A stretch of 64,000 bases of DNA from Streptacidiphilus melanogenes (GCF_000787835.1 NZ_BBPP01000004.1:81428-145427); one strand, 5' to 3'. Shown: positions 19,101-26,603, numbered from the stretch's first letter. Notes: generated from the sequence alone by a model not told the origin. Program-made: numbers and translations.

Positions 19101-19760
19101 CACGACGTCTGCTCCTCCCACAGCGGTCTGTGCGATCAGTCCGTCATCGACCTGTTCTTCAGAGCGCACTTCGCCGCGGCCGGCGCGCAACTCGGGATCG
19201 CGGGCGCCTACCGGCCCACGCTGTTCCTTAACGACTGCGCGTTCACCGGCGGATGCACGGGCGACGCCACGGGGTTCGTGCTCGGCCCTGCCGGTGTGGC
19301 CCACGGATCCATGCCCGGCGCCTGGGCGGCGGTCAGTGCGGCTGCCGCAGTCCCGATCGGTGGAGGTGGCAGCGGGAGGCCGGACCTGGGCGCCGACTGG
19401 CAGCCGGCCTCCCTCGATTCCATTACAGGCAGTTCGGGGTGCGAGAAGATCGCTCAGGAAATCCAGGCTCAGATCGGCGGCTATCGGGCGCAGATCTACG
19501 ACAAGACGATGACCGGCGCACCGTATGGCACCGGATGGTTGACCGGGAAGTACCGCACCCAGGAGATGGTGTGGGGCCGGCACATCGTCGTTGTGAACGA
19601 AGGGCAGGTTTTCGACGCGTGGACCGGGCGTTACGGAGAATCGATCCCCGAATACATGAGCAAGTTCACCGACGGTGATTTCTTCGCCATTGGTGGTCCG
19701 CTCCCGGACGACTACGACGGCATCGGCGACACGCTGGTGCTTCCGCCCGGCGAACGGTAA
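13179..19760 (+). CDS. Secreted YD-repeat/Rhs polymorphic toxin with C-terminal papain-like domain
   Basis: 2193 aa. Start: the ATG at 13179 has GTGGAG upstream; an in-frame GTG at 13158 is possible. A Sec-type signal peptide is clear ('VAAAMLIAGLTGAAQPVQA'). Residues ~300-1830 hold many YD/RHS repeats (YDxxGR). The Rhs core end is 'YNPQTGRFLSVDPV' and 'NDPTTGSDPSGQ' at about residue 1889, after which sequence is variable. The C-terminal ~300 residues end in a small domain with Cys2088 ('SGCEKIAQEI'), His2135 ('GRHIVVV') and Asp2146 ('VFDAWTG'), the Cys-His-Asp order of papain-fold toxins such as protein deamidases or peptidases. No PAAR or VgrG is present, so export is by Sec as in other Gram-positive Rhs proteins. 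The third codon positions become less GC-rich toward the toxin end. The gene downstream is the likely immunity gene. Confidence 0.88.
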   Translation: MSTPRSSTRTRGSDGPPGRLRRVGAATVAAAMLIAGLTGAAQPVQARKAPHAVRTEPVSVTPVTSHYRAAKRLATSPSPHVTWPAGRAVVGATSTPAPRSAGAPVSAGAAKSARQRAGSLPVWLAPVSGSAVTGSTVQILPQSSARAAGVSGVLLSVSGLSAAPHGKVRFDLGYRDFAGAFGADWASRLRLVELPACAVTTPHVAACRKQTPLVATNSVPTQTLSAELPVSGGSGPHASTASSVSTATASAHATAMVLAASSTGGGGDGGGDFTATSLKASGSWAAGGSTDAFTWSYPITVPPVPGKLAPSLNVGYDSQAVDGLTSSTNNQASTVGDGFSLTEGFVERSYQSCHQNPSGTTQTWDACWSSDNQMTMSLNGQTTTLVKDDSTGVWHAQDDANEKIEYLTGASNGAQGGEYWRVTTPDGTQYTFGLNQLPGWASGSPVTNSVLTEPVYATASGQPCYNATWANSWCQQGYRWMLDYVKDTHGDVMSYFYTPSTNYYARDLGTTANTPYVRDAALAKIQYGQRDGSVYSTTPAGQVTFSYNGRCNTSSTGCATSTLSSSTASHWPDVPYDQNCASGASCSVNSPTFWSENELTGIQTQALVGTSETNVDSWAFAYSFPATGDSTTPSLWLSSIAHTGQDTSAGGSTSPITMPAVTFSGTPLSNRVNLSDGYPPITRYRLNTITTETGGVISVGYSGPACAGGTPSDPSQNTTLCYPDYWTPSGQTSPIQDWFNKYIVTGVTQQDPTGGGVNDTIVTSYTPIGSPAWHYNDNPLTPSNQRTWDQWRGFHGMKVTTGTSPDPVTETDSYYFQGMDGDTLPGGKTRSVTIADTRGDAPVADSDQLAGQTFETVVLNGSGSGKVVSDTVSDPWSSPATATHALSGGLPSQRAFHIGNADTKVFTPLASGATRETETDNTYDSYGRVVKVNDQGDVSTTGDDLCTTTSYADNTTAWILDTPDEVQTVSVNCSTTPSLPGDAVSDTHTFYDGSTTFAGAPTAGDPTTVQKVSGYSGTTPTWTTISSVTSSDQYGRPTAVTDADGRKTTTGYSPATGAEPTSITVTDPLGHTTTTAFDPLRDLETSTTDAAGYVKSSQYDALGRTTAAFAPGVSAAVAKYSYAISATAPSVVTTQTLDNDGSTYRVSETLYDALLRVRESQAATLDGGRNVSDTVYNTLGSVAKTTALYYTTGAPGSTLVQAQDGQIPSETGFVYDGDGRKTATVAYALGSETWRTSYVYGGNFTTTVPPAGGVAQSVITDARGHTTDLYQYHSGVPADPLNDPAGDYSDTRYTYFPSGQQATEKDAAGNSWSWSYDLLGRQVSSTDPDSGTTASTYDNAGQLLTVSNTSLATKPQTSYTYDLDGRRTAAYDTTGNAAQSSADQIGAWTYDTLKKGYPTATTSYKLGTASPAYTSTVLAYNTYGEPAASKVTLANLPSNEAALAPTAGYTTGYTYNSTGNLASQQDPATGGLPSESVNYGYDTYGQLTSVAGSGGATWTYVSAIGYDEYGKVSQYTMGPSTSWVALGLSYDPQTNAITDAKTTDSTSSTVVDDTQYTFGNATVSKGAGLLTSTTDSQNGGATVDTQCFGYDYATRLNAAWTATDHCAATPTGGSSSTVGGPNPYWQTWTFDAAGDRLTETDHDTGGTAANDTTTSYNYPAAGSGTDQPHTLTSTTATGPNAAANTAGYSYDAAGDTTAISGGALGNQNLVWNDQGRLASDTTGAGTTNYLYDGDGNLILRTDPAQATLFLGDSQIAENLSSQALTATRYYSAGGTTVAERSNTGDVQYLIPNRQGTDTLAIDYQTQQTTRRQYLPFGGTRGTAPSSWPGDDGYVGGTPDPATNLENLGAREYNPQTGRFLSVDPVFEATDPNQLGGYDYAGNDPTTGSDPSGQMYVDPGNGPGHEMCYYLHNCGKPAPVYTPVYVQITPHVFIEDKGDGVVQHLAKLFAAEFKKYDSFAGSYSNLKPEEELSLWHDVCSSHSGLCDQSVIDLFFRAHFAAAGAQLGIAGAYRPTLFLNDCAFTGGCTGDATGFVLGPAGVAHGSMPGAWAAVSAAAAVPIGGGGSGRPDLGADWQPASLDSITGSSGCEKIAQEIQAQIGGYRAQIYDKTMTGAPYGTGWLTGKYRTQEMVWGRHIVVVNEGQVFDAWTGRYGESIPEYMSKFTDGDFFAIGGPLPDDYDGIGDTLVLPPGER

Positions 19761-19768
19761 CCATTCTC

Positions 19769-19803
19769 GCTGCGGGGCCGCGCATTCCGCGCGGTCCCGC
19801 AGC
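19769..19803. terminator. 15-bp hairpin between toxin and immunity gene
   Basis: Arms 19769-19783 and 19789-19803 pair fully, with one G-T wobble, around a 5-nt loop. It sits 8 bp after the toxin stop and 29 bp before the putative immunity start. It may end the toxin transcript, reduce read-through, or protect the 3' end. Confidence 0.75.
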
Positions 19804-19832
19804 TTCCACGCACGCGTCGATATGGAGTCTCC

Positions 19833-20177
19833 ATGGAGCAGGAACGTCTCGCGTACGTTGCGCGAGAACTGGCCCGACTCAAGGATCGTCCAGGCCTCCT
19901 TGGCCTGGACGGCAGTTACCGCGACTACGTCATGCTGATCCAGGGGATGAATCTCGCGACTCGTTTCGAGCTGTTGCGGGGGTTCTCGGAGGAGCTCGTC
20001 GGCGCCCTCGGCACCGGGGGGAACCTGCCCTGGCCGGTCCTCATCTGGCGGCTTGCCTACCCGGACCGACCAGCGTCGGAGAGCCTGGGGCTTGACGATC
20101 CCCAGGGGCGTGCCCGTGAGCTGCTATTCGAGCGTCTTCTCGCGTTCCTCGGTCGCGCCGCGGACGGCGACGGCTGA
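19833..20177 (+). CDS. Putative immunity protein for the YD-repeat toxin
   Basis: 114 aa, ATG with GGAG eight bases upstream. It is a small soluble, mostly helical protein: a charged N-terminal helix ('ERLAYVARELARLKDR'), then 'GSYRDYVMLIQGMNLATRFELL' and a C-terminal helix. I recognise no named family. The immediate position behind the toxin domain on the same strand, the size and the cytosolic character are the standard features of polymorphic-toxin immunity proteins. The assignment rests on context only. Confidence 0.6.
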   Translation: MEQERLAYVARELARLKDRPGLLGLDGSYRDYVMLIQGMNLATRFELLRGFSEELVGALGTGGNLPWPVLIWRLAYPDRPASESLGLDDPQGRARELLFERLLAFLGRAADGDG

Positions 20178-20367
20178 GCGCCGGCTGGCCGACCGGCGGG
20201 GAATGGGCCACAACCTCGGCTGGCCGTCTATGGTCATCGCCTGCCCCCGGAGGCTTGTCGGCCTGAGCAGGGGGCGGTCAAGCCCGCGGGATCGAACGCA
20301 GAACCGCACCGCTTCCGCCGTCGGGTCGTTGATCACGGCAGTGGAGTCGACGGACGGGAGCGGTGCG

Positions 20368-21180
20368 GTGACGGAACCTCGGGTGACGGTGCCTCTGGTG
20401 AGCCTGGCCGGGCGGTCCTGCCTGGTGACCGGGGCGGCGAGTGGGATCGGGCGGGCGACGGCGGAGCTGTTCGTGCGGATGGGGGCGGACGTCGTCGGCG
20501 CGGATCTGGACGGCGCGGGGCTGGAGCGGCTCGGCGCGCGGCTCGTGGCCGAGGGCGCGCCGGGGCGGCTGCTGCCGGTCGTCGGGGACGTGGCCGTCCC
20601 GGCCGAGGTGCGGCGGATGGTGGCCACGGCCGTGCGGACCTTCGGACGGCTGGACGTCGCCGTGGCGAACGCCGGGATCCTGCCGCTGTCCGACGTGCTG
20701 GAGACCACGCCGGAGGGCTGGGACAAGGTGATGTCCGTCGACGGGCGCGGGATGTTCCTGACCTGCAAGTACGCGATCGAGGCGATGCTGGCGCAGGAGG
20801 AGCAGCACGAGGGGCGCGGCGGCGCGATCGTCTGTGTGTCCTCCATCTCCGGCCTCGCCGGGCAGGCGCGGCAGGCCGCGTACGGACCGGCGAAGTTCGT
20901 CGCCTCCGGCCTGACCATGCACCTGGCCGTCGAATGGGCCGCCCACGGCATCCGCGTCAACGCGGTCGCGCCCGGCACCATCACCACCGAGCGGGTCCGC
21001 GCGCTCGAGGACGAGCCCGGCGGGCCGGCCTACCTGGAGGGGATGGCCCAGGCCCACCCCCTCGGGCGGCTCGGGGCGCCGGAGGAGGTGGCCAGGGCGA
21101 TCGCCTTCCTGGCGTCGGACGCGGCCTCGTTCGTCACCGGTGTGGTGCTCCCCGTGGACGGCGGGTACATGGCGCGCTGA
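20368..21180 (+). CDS. Short-chain dehydrogenase/reductase (classical SDR)
   Basis: 270 aa from a GTG with GGGAG upstream; an in-frame GTG at 20341 has no such site. TGAASGIG at residues 21-28 binds the cofactor, NAG follows strand four, Ser lies in 'CVSSISG' and Tyr/Lys in 'YGPAK'. An aspartate after the second strand ('GADLDG') favours NAD(H). The C-terminus has 'PVDGGYMAR', typical for FabG-like enzymes. The substrate is a secondary alcohol or ketone of unknown identity. A MarR gene follows on the same strand 80 bp later and may regulate it. Confidence 0.9.
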   Translation: MTEPRVTVPLVSLAGRSCLVTGAASGIGRATAELFVRMGADVVGADLDGAGLERLGARLVAEGAPGRLLPVVGDVAVPAEVRRMVATAVRTFGRLDVAVANAGILPLSDVLETTPEGWDKVMSVDGRGMFLTCKYAIEAMLAQEEQHEGRGGAIVCVSSISGLAGQARQAAYGPAKFVASGLTMHLAVEWAAHGIRVNAVAPGTITTERVRALEDEPGGPAYLEGMAQAHPLGRLGAPEEVARAIAFLASDAASFVTGVVLPVDGGYMAR

Positions 21181-21260
21181 GCGTCGTCGCCCGACGCGTC
21201 GTTACCGGCACCGTTCTTGGCATACTGACCTGCAGGGACGACGAATCGGAGACGGGCACG

Positions 21261-21731
21261 ATGGACAAGCCGGGGACGCCGGGCAGGCCCACGGAGCTGA
21301 TCGAGTACGAGATGATGGTGCTCGGCCGGCACGTGCACATGGGCTCCTCCAGCAAGCGCACCAGCGCCAACCTGGAGCGCAGCGCGTACATCCTGCTCAG
21401 CCGTCTCCAGGGCGAGGGCCCGATGTCGATCGGGCAGCTCAGCGAGGCGTTCGGGCTCAACGCCTCCACGCTGAACCGGCAGACCGCCGCGCTGGTGAGC
21501 GCGGGTCTGGCCGAGCGGATCCCGGACGCGGAGGGTGGGATGGCCCGCAAGTTCCGGATCACCGAGGACGGCGCGAGCCGCCTGGAGGAGGCGCGCGCGG
21601 AGCTCGTCTCCGGCCTGGACAAGGTCCTGACCGGCTGGGCGCCCGAGGACGTCGCGGCGTTCGCCGACTACCTCAAGCGCTTCAACGCCTCCATCGAGCA
21701 CATCGACGGCCGCCCCTGGCCCCGGCCCTGA
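21261..21731 (+). CDS. MarR-family transcriptional regulator
   Basis: 156 aa. Winged helix: 'MSIGQLSEAFGLNASTLNRQ' as the helix-turn-helix and 'GGMARKFRITEDG' as the wing. The family's DxxDRR motif is replaced by Asp-Ala-Glu-Gly-Gly, a variation seen in some actinomycete MarR proteins. N- and C-terminal helices complete the dimer fold. Its stop lies 9 bp from the stop of the convergent amidohydrolase. Likely controls the SDR upstream and/or the catabolic genes to the right. Confidence 0.88.
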   Translation: MDKPGTPGRPTELIEYEMMVLGRHVHMGSSSKRTSANLERSAYILLSRLQGEGPMSIGQLSEAFGLNASTLNRQTAALVSAGLAERIPDAEGGMARKFRITEDGASRLEEARAELVSGLDKVLTGWAPEDVAAFADYLKRFNASIEHIDGRPWPRP

Positions 21732-21740
21732 GGCGTCCGG

Positions 21741-23342
21741 TCAGTCCGCGCGGTGCGTGACGACCCCGTTGGACATGGTCAACGGCACGGCGGTCCGCGC
21801 CAGTTCGTCCGGTGCCGCGGTGAGCGGGTCGAGGGTGAAGGCGGTGAGGTCCGCGCGCAGGCCGGGGGCGATGCGGCCGGTGGTCTCCGGCTCGCCCGCG
21901 GCGAGGGCCGCGTGGGTGGTGTAACCCTCCAGCGCCATCAGCGGGGTGAGGGCCTGGTCCGGGGCGACGGGCGCGGTGTCCGTACCCGCGTGGCGGCGCA
22001 GTTGGGCGTAGGCGAGGATCGCGCGGGCGTCGAAGTGGGCGATCGGCCAGTCGGAGCCGAGTGCCAGCACCGCGCCCGAGTCGCGCAGCGTGCGGCAGGT
22101 CCAGGCGCGTGCGGCGCGCTCTTCGCCGAGGCGCAGGGACCACTGGTCGGTGTGGTCGGCGCGGGTGTACGCCGAGTGGGTGGGCTGCATGGAGGCGATC
22201 ACACCGGCCTGCCGGAAGCGGACGGCCTGCTCGTACGGCAGCGTCTCGATGTGCTCGACGCGGTGCCGCATCCGGCCGTCCGCGCCCAGCGCCTCGACGG
22301 TGTCGAGGACGTGGCGCACGCCCGCGTCGCCGATCGCGTGGGTGGCGGTGCGGACGCCGGCGTCGTGCAGGTGGTGGACGGCGGCGGTGTACGCCTGCGG
22401 GTCGAGCCAGAAGCTGTCACGGCTCTGGCCGTGGCAGTCGGGGTGCTCCAGCCACGCGGTGCCGCCCTCGACGGTGCCGTCCATGAAGAACTTCACGCCG
22501 CCGACCAGCCAGTTGCGACCGGCCTCGCGCTGGAGCGCGATCAGCTCCGCAAGGCCCTCTTTGTCGGTCCCCGGCATGCACCAGGGAGCCAACCGCAGCC
22601 GCAGCGGCAGCTCGTGGCCGTCCTCGACCCCGCGCAGCAACTCCAGCACGTCGCCGCCCGCGTCCATGACGTGGGCGCTGGTCAGGCCGGTCGCGGCCAT
22701 CCCGGAGAGCAGCGCGAGCAGCGCCTCGCGACGCTCCTCCAGGGGGCGGCGCGGCATCACGGCGACGACGAGATCCATCGCGGCATGCTCGATCAGGTGT
22801 CCGGTGGGGGTGCCGTCGGCGTCGCAGACGACCAGGGCGCGCTGCGCGAACTCCCGCGGACCGTCGAGGCCGGCGATCCGCAGGGCCGCACCGCTGACCA
22901 GCGCCGAGTGGCCGTCGTAGAGGCGGACGAAGGCCGGGGTGTCCGGACCGAGCGCCGCCTCCAGGTGCTCGCGGTGGACGGGGCGTCCGGCGAAGACGTT
23001 GTGGTCCAGGCCCCAGCCGACGACCCATCCGTCGGCGCGCTCCGCGCCGGTGAGCGCGGCGCGCAGGCCGTCGAGGTCACGGACGCCGGAGAGGTCCACG
23101 CCGGTGGCCATGTCGAGGCCGAGCACGGGGTGGCTGTGAGCGTCCGTCAGACCGGGGACCAGGGTGGCGTCGCCGAGGTCGAGCACCTCGGTGCCCGGGC
23201 CGCGCCACGCGCGGGCGTCGAGCGCGTCGCCGACGGCGCTGATCAGGCCGTCCTTGACGGCCACGGCGGTGACGGGCGCGGCGTCGGGGGAGAGGGTGTG
23301 GACGCGGGCGGCGAGGACGATCGTGTCCGGTGCGGAGGACAA
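21741..23342 (-). CDS. YtcJ-like amidohydrolase (amidohydrolase-3 family)
   Basis: 533 aa. A TTG at 23342 is used because GAAGGAG lies 7 bp upstream and the family's first strand starts right after. It carries His-Ser-His ('DAHSHP', about 69-71) for metal binding, 'GGVKFFMDGTVEGGT' with the family's K-x-x-x-D-G, two further histidine sites ('THAIGDAGV', 'HRVEHIE') and 'GSDWPIAHFD' with the final aspartate. This is the imidazolonepropionase-type TIM barrel used on cyclic amides and formamides; the substrate is unknown. It follows the APC permease on the same strand with a 32-bp gap, so it probably hydrolyses what that permease imports. A second copy of this pair lies at 26.7-29.8 kb. Confidence 0.88.
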   Translation of the reverse strand: MSSAPDTIVLAARVHTLSPDAAPVTAVAVKDGLISAVGDALDARAWRGPGTEVLDLGDATLVPGLTDAHSHPVLGLDMATGVDLSGVRDLDGLRAALTGAERADGWVVGWGLDHNVFAGRPVHREHLEAALGPDTPAFVRLYDGHSALVSGAALRIAGLDGPREFAQRALVVCDADGTPTGHLIEHAAMDLVVAVMPRRPLEERREALLALLSGMAATGLTSAHVMDAGGDVLELLRGVEDGHELPLRLRLAPWCMPGTDKEGLAELIALQREAGRNWLVGGVKFFMDGTVEGGTAWLEHPDCHGQSRDSFWLDPQAYTAAVHHLHDAGVRTATHAIGDAGVRHVLDTVEALGADGRMRHRVEHIETLPYEQAVRFRQAGVIASMQPTHSAYTRADHTDQWSLRLGEERAARAWTCRTLRDSGAVLALGSDWPIAHFDARAILAYAQLRRHAGTDTAPVAPDQALTPLMALEGYTTHAALAAGEPETTGRIAPGLRADLTAFTLDPLTAAPDELARTAVPLTMSNGVVTHRAD

Positions 23343-23374
23343 CGCGAGCTCCTTCGAGTGACGGTGAGGGGCGG

Positions 23375-24850
23375 TCAGGAAGCGGCGGGGACGGCGGGCG
23401 CGGACTCGCCGACGGGCTCCTCGGCGGGTTCGGCCGCGAACCGTGCGTACAGGCGCGGCCGGCTCGCGCGCACCCGCAGCGCGTAGCCGAGGCCCGCCGC
23501 GAAGGCGGCCGGGACGAGCAGGATCAGCGTCAGGTTGACGGTGGACGAGGCGCCGGTCAGCAGGTTGATGTTGGCGACCACGAGCCACAGGGCTGCCCCC
23601 AGCAGCAGCGTGGCGACCGCTGGGGCGACGACGGTGCGCAGCGGGCCCTCGCTGTGGGAGACACGGCGGAAGTAGAGCGGAACGGCGACGGCGGCGAGCA
23701 GTTGCAGCGCGACCAGCGCCAGCATGCCGGGGGTGTTCACCCACAGCAGCAGCTGCGTGTACGGGTCCGCCCCGGCCGCGGCGAACGCGACGACGACCAC
23801 GACGGCCAGGATGCTCTGGGCGACGCCCGCGACGTAGGGCGAGCGGTGCTTCGCGTGGATCCGCCCGAGGGCGGCGGGCAGCACGCCCTCCTCGGCCATG
23901 GCCAGACCGTAGCGGTTGGTGGCGTTGTGGAAGGCGAGCAGCGAGGCCAGGAGGCTGGTGACGATCAGCACGTGCATGACGTCGGCGGCCCACGGCCCGA
24001 CGTAGCTGCTGATCGCGGAGAAGAACAGCCCCGTCGGGTCCTTCGCGGCCGCCGCGACGACCTGCTGGTCGCCGTAGGCCTGGATGACGGTCCAGACGAT
24101 GAAGGCGTAGAAGAGGCCGAGGAAGGCGACGGCGATGTAGGTGGCGCGCGGGATGGTGCGTGCCGGGTCTCTGGCCTCGCGGCGGTAGATGACGGTGGAC
24201 TCGAAGCCGGTGAAGGCGGCGAAGGCCATGGCCAGCACGCCGGGCATGCCGCCCGCCGTCATCCGGCCCGGTGCGAACGCGCCGAGGGAGAGGCCGTGTG
24301 CGCCTCCCTTGGCCAGCACCGCGACGGCGAGCAGCACCAGGATCGCGGTCTCGGCCAGCAGCAGGACGCCGAGCACCTTGGCGCCGAAGTCGATCGAACG
24401 GAAGCCGCCGAACCAGATGACGGCGACGCCGATCAGGGCGAGGACCGGCCAGGGCACGTTCCAGCCCGCGAGTGACAGCAGCGTGTCGTGCGTCGCCGAG
24501 CCGAGCAGGCCGTAGACCCCGATGTTCATGGCCAGATAGCCGAGCAGGGCCAGCAGCGCCGCGCCGAATCCGGCCGGGCGGCCGAGCCCGCGCGTGATGT
24601 AGGCGTAGAAGCCGCCGCCGTGGCGGACGTGGCGGCTCATGGTGGTGAACCCGACGGCGAAGACCGCGAGCGTCACGCCTGCGGCGAGGTACGCGGCGGG
24701 CGCGCCGATGCCGCCGACCAGCAGGGCGAGCGGGGCGACCCCGGCCATCACCGTGAGCGGTGCGGCGGCGGAGACCACGAAGAAGGCGATGTCCGCGGTG
24801 CCGAGGGTGCCCCGGCGCAGAGTCGGGACAGCGGTGGAGGTGTCAGTCAT
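23375..24850 (-). CDS. APC-superfamily amino acid/amine permease
   Basis: 491 aa, predominantly hydrophobic with about 12 transmembrane stretches. The N-terminal consensus of APC transporters is visible ('FFVVSAAAPLTVMAG'), together with a glycine-rich first helix and 'FTGFESTVIYRREARDPART' before helix 7, the conserved 'GFE' region of amino acid permeases. The C-terminal tail is Ala/Pro/Glu-rich. It probably imports an amino acid, amine or cyclic amide by proton symport. It is divergent from a TetR gene across 129 bp and shares a transcript with the downstream amidohydrolase. Confidence 0.9.
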   Translation of the reverse strand: MTDTSTAVPTLRRGTLGTADIAFFVVSAAAPLTVMAGVAPLALLVGGIGAPAAYLAAGVTLAVFAVGFTTMSRHVRHGGGFYAYITRGLGRPAGFGAALLALLGYLAMNIGVYGLLGSATHDTLLSLAGWNVPWPVLALIGVAVIWFGGFRSIDFGAKVLGVLLLAETAILVLLAVAVLAKGGAHGLSLGAFAPGRMTAGGMPGVLAMAFAAFTGFESTVIYRREARDPARTIPRATYIAVAFLGLFYAFIVWTVIQAYGDQQVVAAAAKDPTGLFFSAISSYVGPWAADVMHVLIVTSLLASLLAFHNATNRYGLAMAEEGVLPAALGRIHAKHRSPYVAGVAQSILAVVVVVAFAAAGADPYTQLLLWVNTPGMLALVALQLLAAVAVPLYFRRVSHSEGPLRTVVAPAVATLLLGAALWLVVANINLLTGASSTVNLTLILLVPAAFAAGLGYALRVRASRPRLYARFAAEPAEEPVGESAPAVPAAS

Positions 24851-24979
24851 GGGAGCCCTTCTGTGGCGGCCGGGTGGGGCCGGCCCGTAAACCTAAAGGC
24901 TGATGGTTTTGGCACCTTAGACCGCACGGCTACCCTCTGGGAAGACCCGATTTTCCTGATCATGCGGAGGGGGTCCGCC

Positions 24980-25600
24980 ATGGGGCGACCCAGCAAGGCC
25001 CTGCTCGACAGGGAGCGGATCGCCGCGACCGCGCTCGACCTGGTCGACGCCGAGGGCGACTTCAGCGTCCCCAAGATCGCCCGTCGGCTCGGCGTGCAGA
25101 CCGCCTCCGTCTACCACCACGTCGAGGGCCGCGCCGGCATCGTCGAGCTGCTGCGCGTGCGCATCGCCGAGGACATCGACGCCTCCACGCTCGACCTCCG
25201 CCCCTGGGACGTGGCCCTGGAGGCCTGGGCCCGCTCCTACCGCGCGGCGTTCGCGGCCCACCCGCGCGCCATCCCGCTGCTGACGACCTCCCAGATCGCC
25301 GCGCCGGAGGTGCTCGCGCAGTACGAGCGCGGTGTGGGCGCGCTGTTGGAGGCTGGTTTCGCGCTGGAGTCGGTGATGCCGGTGATCACCGCGATGGAGA
25401 ACATCGTGCTGGGCTCGGCGCTGGATCTGGCCGCCCCGGAGATCATGTGGGAGCCCAACCCGGACGGGTCCACCCCCCTGCTCGCCCGGGCCCTCGCCGC
25501 GGTCCCGGCCGCGGGCCGCGCGGACCAGGCCTTCGAGATGGCCCTGGCGGCCTTCCTGGACCACGTCCGCACGACGCTCGTCCCCACCGCCACGGCCTAG
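24980..25600 (+). CDS. TetR-family transcriptional regulator
   Basis: 206 aa. ATG at 24980 has a GGAGGGGG site; an in-frame ATG at 24962 has none. 'SVPKIARRLGVQTASVYHHV' is the helix-turn-helix, followed by 'GRAGIVELLRVRIAEDI'. The C-terminal part looks like the TetR_C domain of the AcrR/TetR class and includes 'LTTSQIAAPE'. It is divergent from the APC permease-amidohydrolase pair and is its most likely local regulator. Confidence 0.88.
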   Translation: MGRPSKALLDRERIAATALDLVDAEGDFSVPKIARRLGVQTASVYHHVEGRAGIVELLRVRIAEDIDASTLDLRPWDVALEAWARSYRAAFAAHPRAIPLLTTSQIAAPEVLAQYERGVGALLEAGFALESVMPVITAMENIVLGSALDLAAPEIMWEPNPDGSTPLLARALAAVPAAGRADQAFEMALAAFLDHVRTTLVPTATA

Positions 25601-25617
25601 TCTCCGGGAGAGACCGC

Positions 25618-26532
25618 ATGCTCGACGCCACCGACGCCGCGCTCGTCACCGCGCTCCAGCGCGACGGGCGGGCCAGTTTCCAGGAGCTCGCGGCCGAGGT
25701 CGGGATCTCGCGGGAGGCCGCGCGGGCGCGCGTGACGCGGTTGCTGGACCGGCGGGAGGTGCGCGTCGTCGGGATCGTCGCGCCCGAGGTGGTCGGCCTC
25801 GGCGCGCTCGCGCACGTCTCCGTCGAGGTGGTGGGCGACAGTGCCGCCGCGGCGCGGGTGCTGGCCGGGCGGGACGCCGTCATGTTCCTCTCCCGCACGG
25901 CCGGACGGCGCCAGTTGGTCGCGGACGTGCGGGCCCGCGACGCCGCCGCGCTCGACGCCGAGCTCGCGGCGATCCGGGCGGCGCCGCAGGTGCGCGGCAT
26001 CGAGGTGGTCCGCTGCGTGGAGCTGGTCAAGGAGGCGTACTCGTCCGCCGGGGCCGAGGCGCCCGCACGGGAGCGGGCCGCGGCCCCAGCTCCCGACGAG
26101 CGCGACCGGGCGCTGCTCGCGCTGCTGCAGCGCGACGGACGGATGAGCTACACCGGCCTCGCCGAACGCGTCGGACTCTCCCAGGCCGCCACCCGCGCCC
26201 GCGTGCTGCGCCTGATAGAGACAGGTGCGGTGCACGTCACCGGCCTGGTGGCGTCGGCCGCGGTGGGCGTGCGCGAGGCGGCCGGGATCGGCATCGGGGT
26301 CGACGCGACCGCCCGGCCGGTCGCCGCGGCCGCGGCGTCGATCGAGGGCGTCAACTTCGTCATGACCGGGCACGGGCGGTTCGACCTGGTCTGCGGCGTG
26401 GACGCACCAGACCGGGCCCGGTTGCTGGCGACCCTCGACCGGCTGCGCGCGCTGCCGGGTGTGGTCCGCTCCGAGAGCTGGGTGCACCTGGAGATCGTCA
26501 AGGAGGACTACGCGCAGATTTCGCCCGTCTGA
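25618..26532 (+). CDS. Tandem Lrp/AsnC-family regulator
   Basis: 304 aa with two complete Lrp-like halves. Each has an AsnC helix-turn-helix ('FQELAAEVGISREAARARV' near residue 30; 'YTGLAERVGLSQAATRARV' near residue 185) and a RAM-like beta-alpha-beta effector part ending in 'VELVKEAY' and 'HLEIVKEDY'. Duplicated Lrp proteins of this size are common in streptomycetes and usually sense amino acids. The gene starts 17 bp after the TetR gene and precedes an APC permease and an amidohydrolase, so it is a strong candidate for their amino-acid-responsive control. Confidence 0.9.
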   Translation: MLDATDAALVTALQRDGRASFQELAAEVGISREAARARVTRLLDRREVRVVGIVAPEVVGLGALAHVSVEVVGDSAAAARVLAGRDAVMFLSRTAGRRQLVADVRARDAAALDAELAAIRAAPQVRGIEVVRCVELVKEAYSSAGAEAPARERAAAPAPDERDRALLALLQRDGRMSYTGLAERVGLSQAATRARVLRLIETGAVHVTGLVASAAVGVREAAGIGIGVDATARPVAAAAASIEGVNFVMTGHGRFDLVCGVDAPDRARLLATLDRLRALPGVVRSESWVHLEIVKEDYAQISPV

Positions 26533-26568
26533 CGGGCGAATCCCCGGGCTTGGACAACACGCATAAGT

Positions 26569-26603
26569 GAATCGCAGGAACCTTGGCAAGAAGCCTGCAA
26601 TTC
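26569..26603. promoter_or_regulatory. Inverted repeat upstream of the second permease
   Basis: GAATCGCAGG (26569-26578) and CCTGCAATTC (26594-26603) match as an inverted repeat at 9 of 10 positions with a 15-bp spacer, giving about 25 bp between centres. It lies just before a candidate promoter and after the double-Lrp gene, so it may be that regulator's site. Confidence 0.45.

Noticed and set aside
24851-24979. CTAAAGG...CCTTAG inverted sequence between the first permease and TetR genes
   Set aside because: Arms are short and unequal; not strong enough to call an operator.
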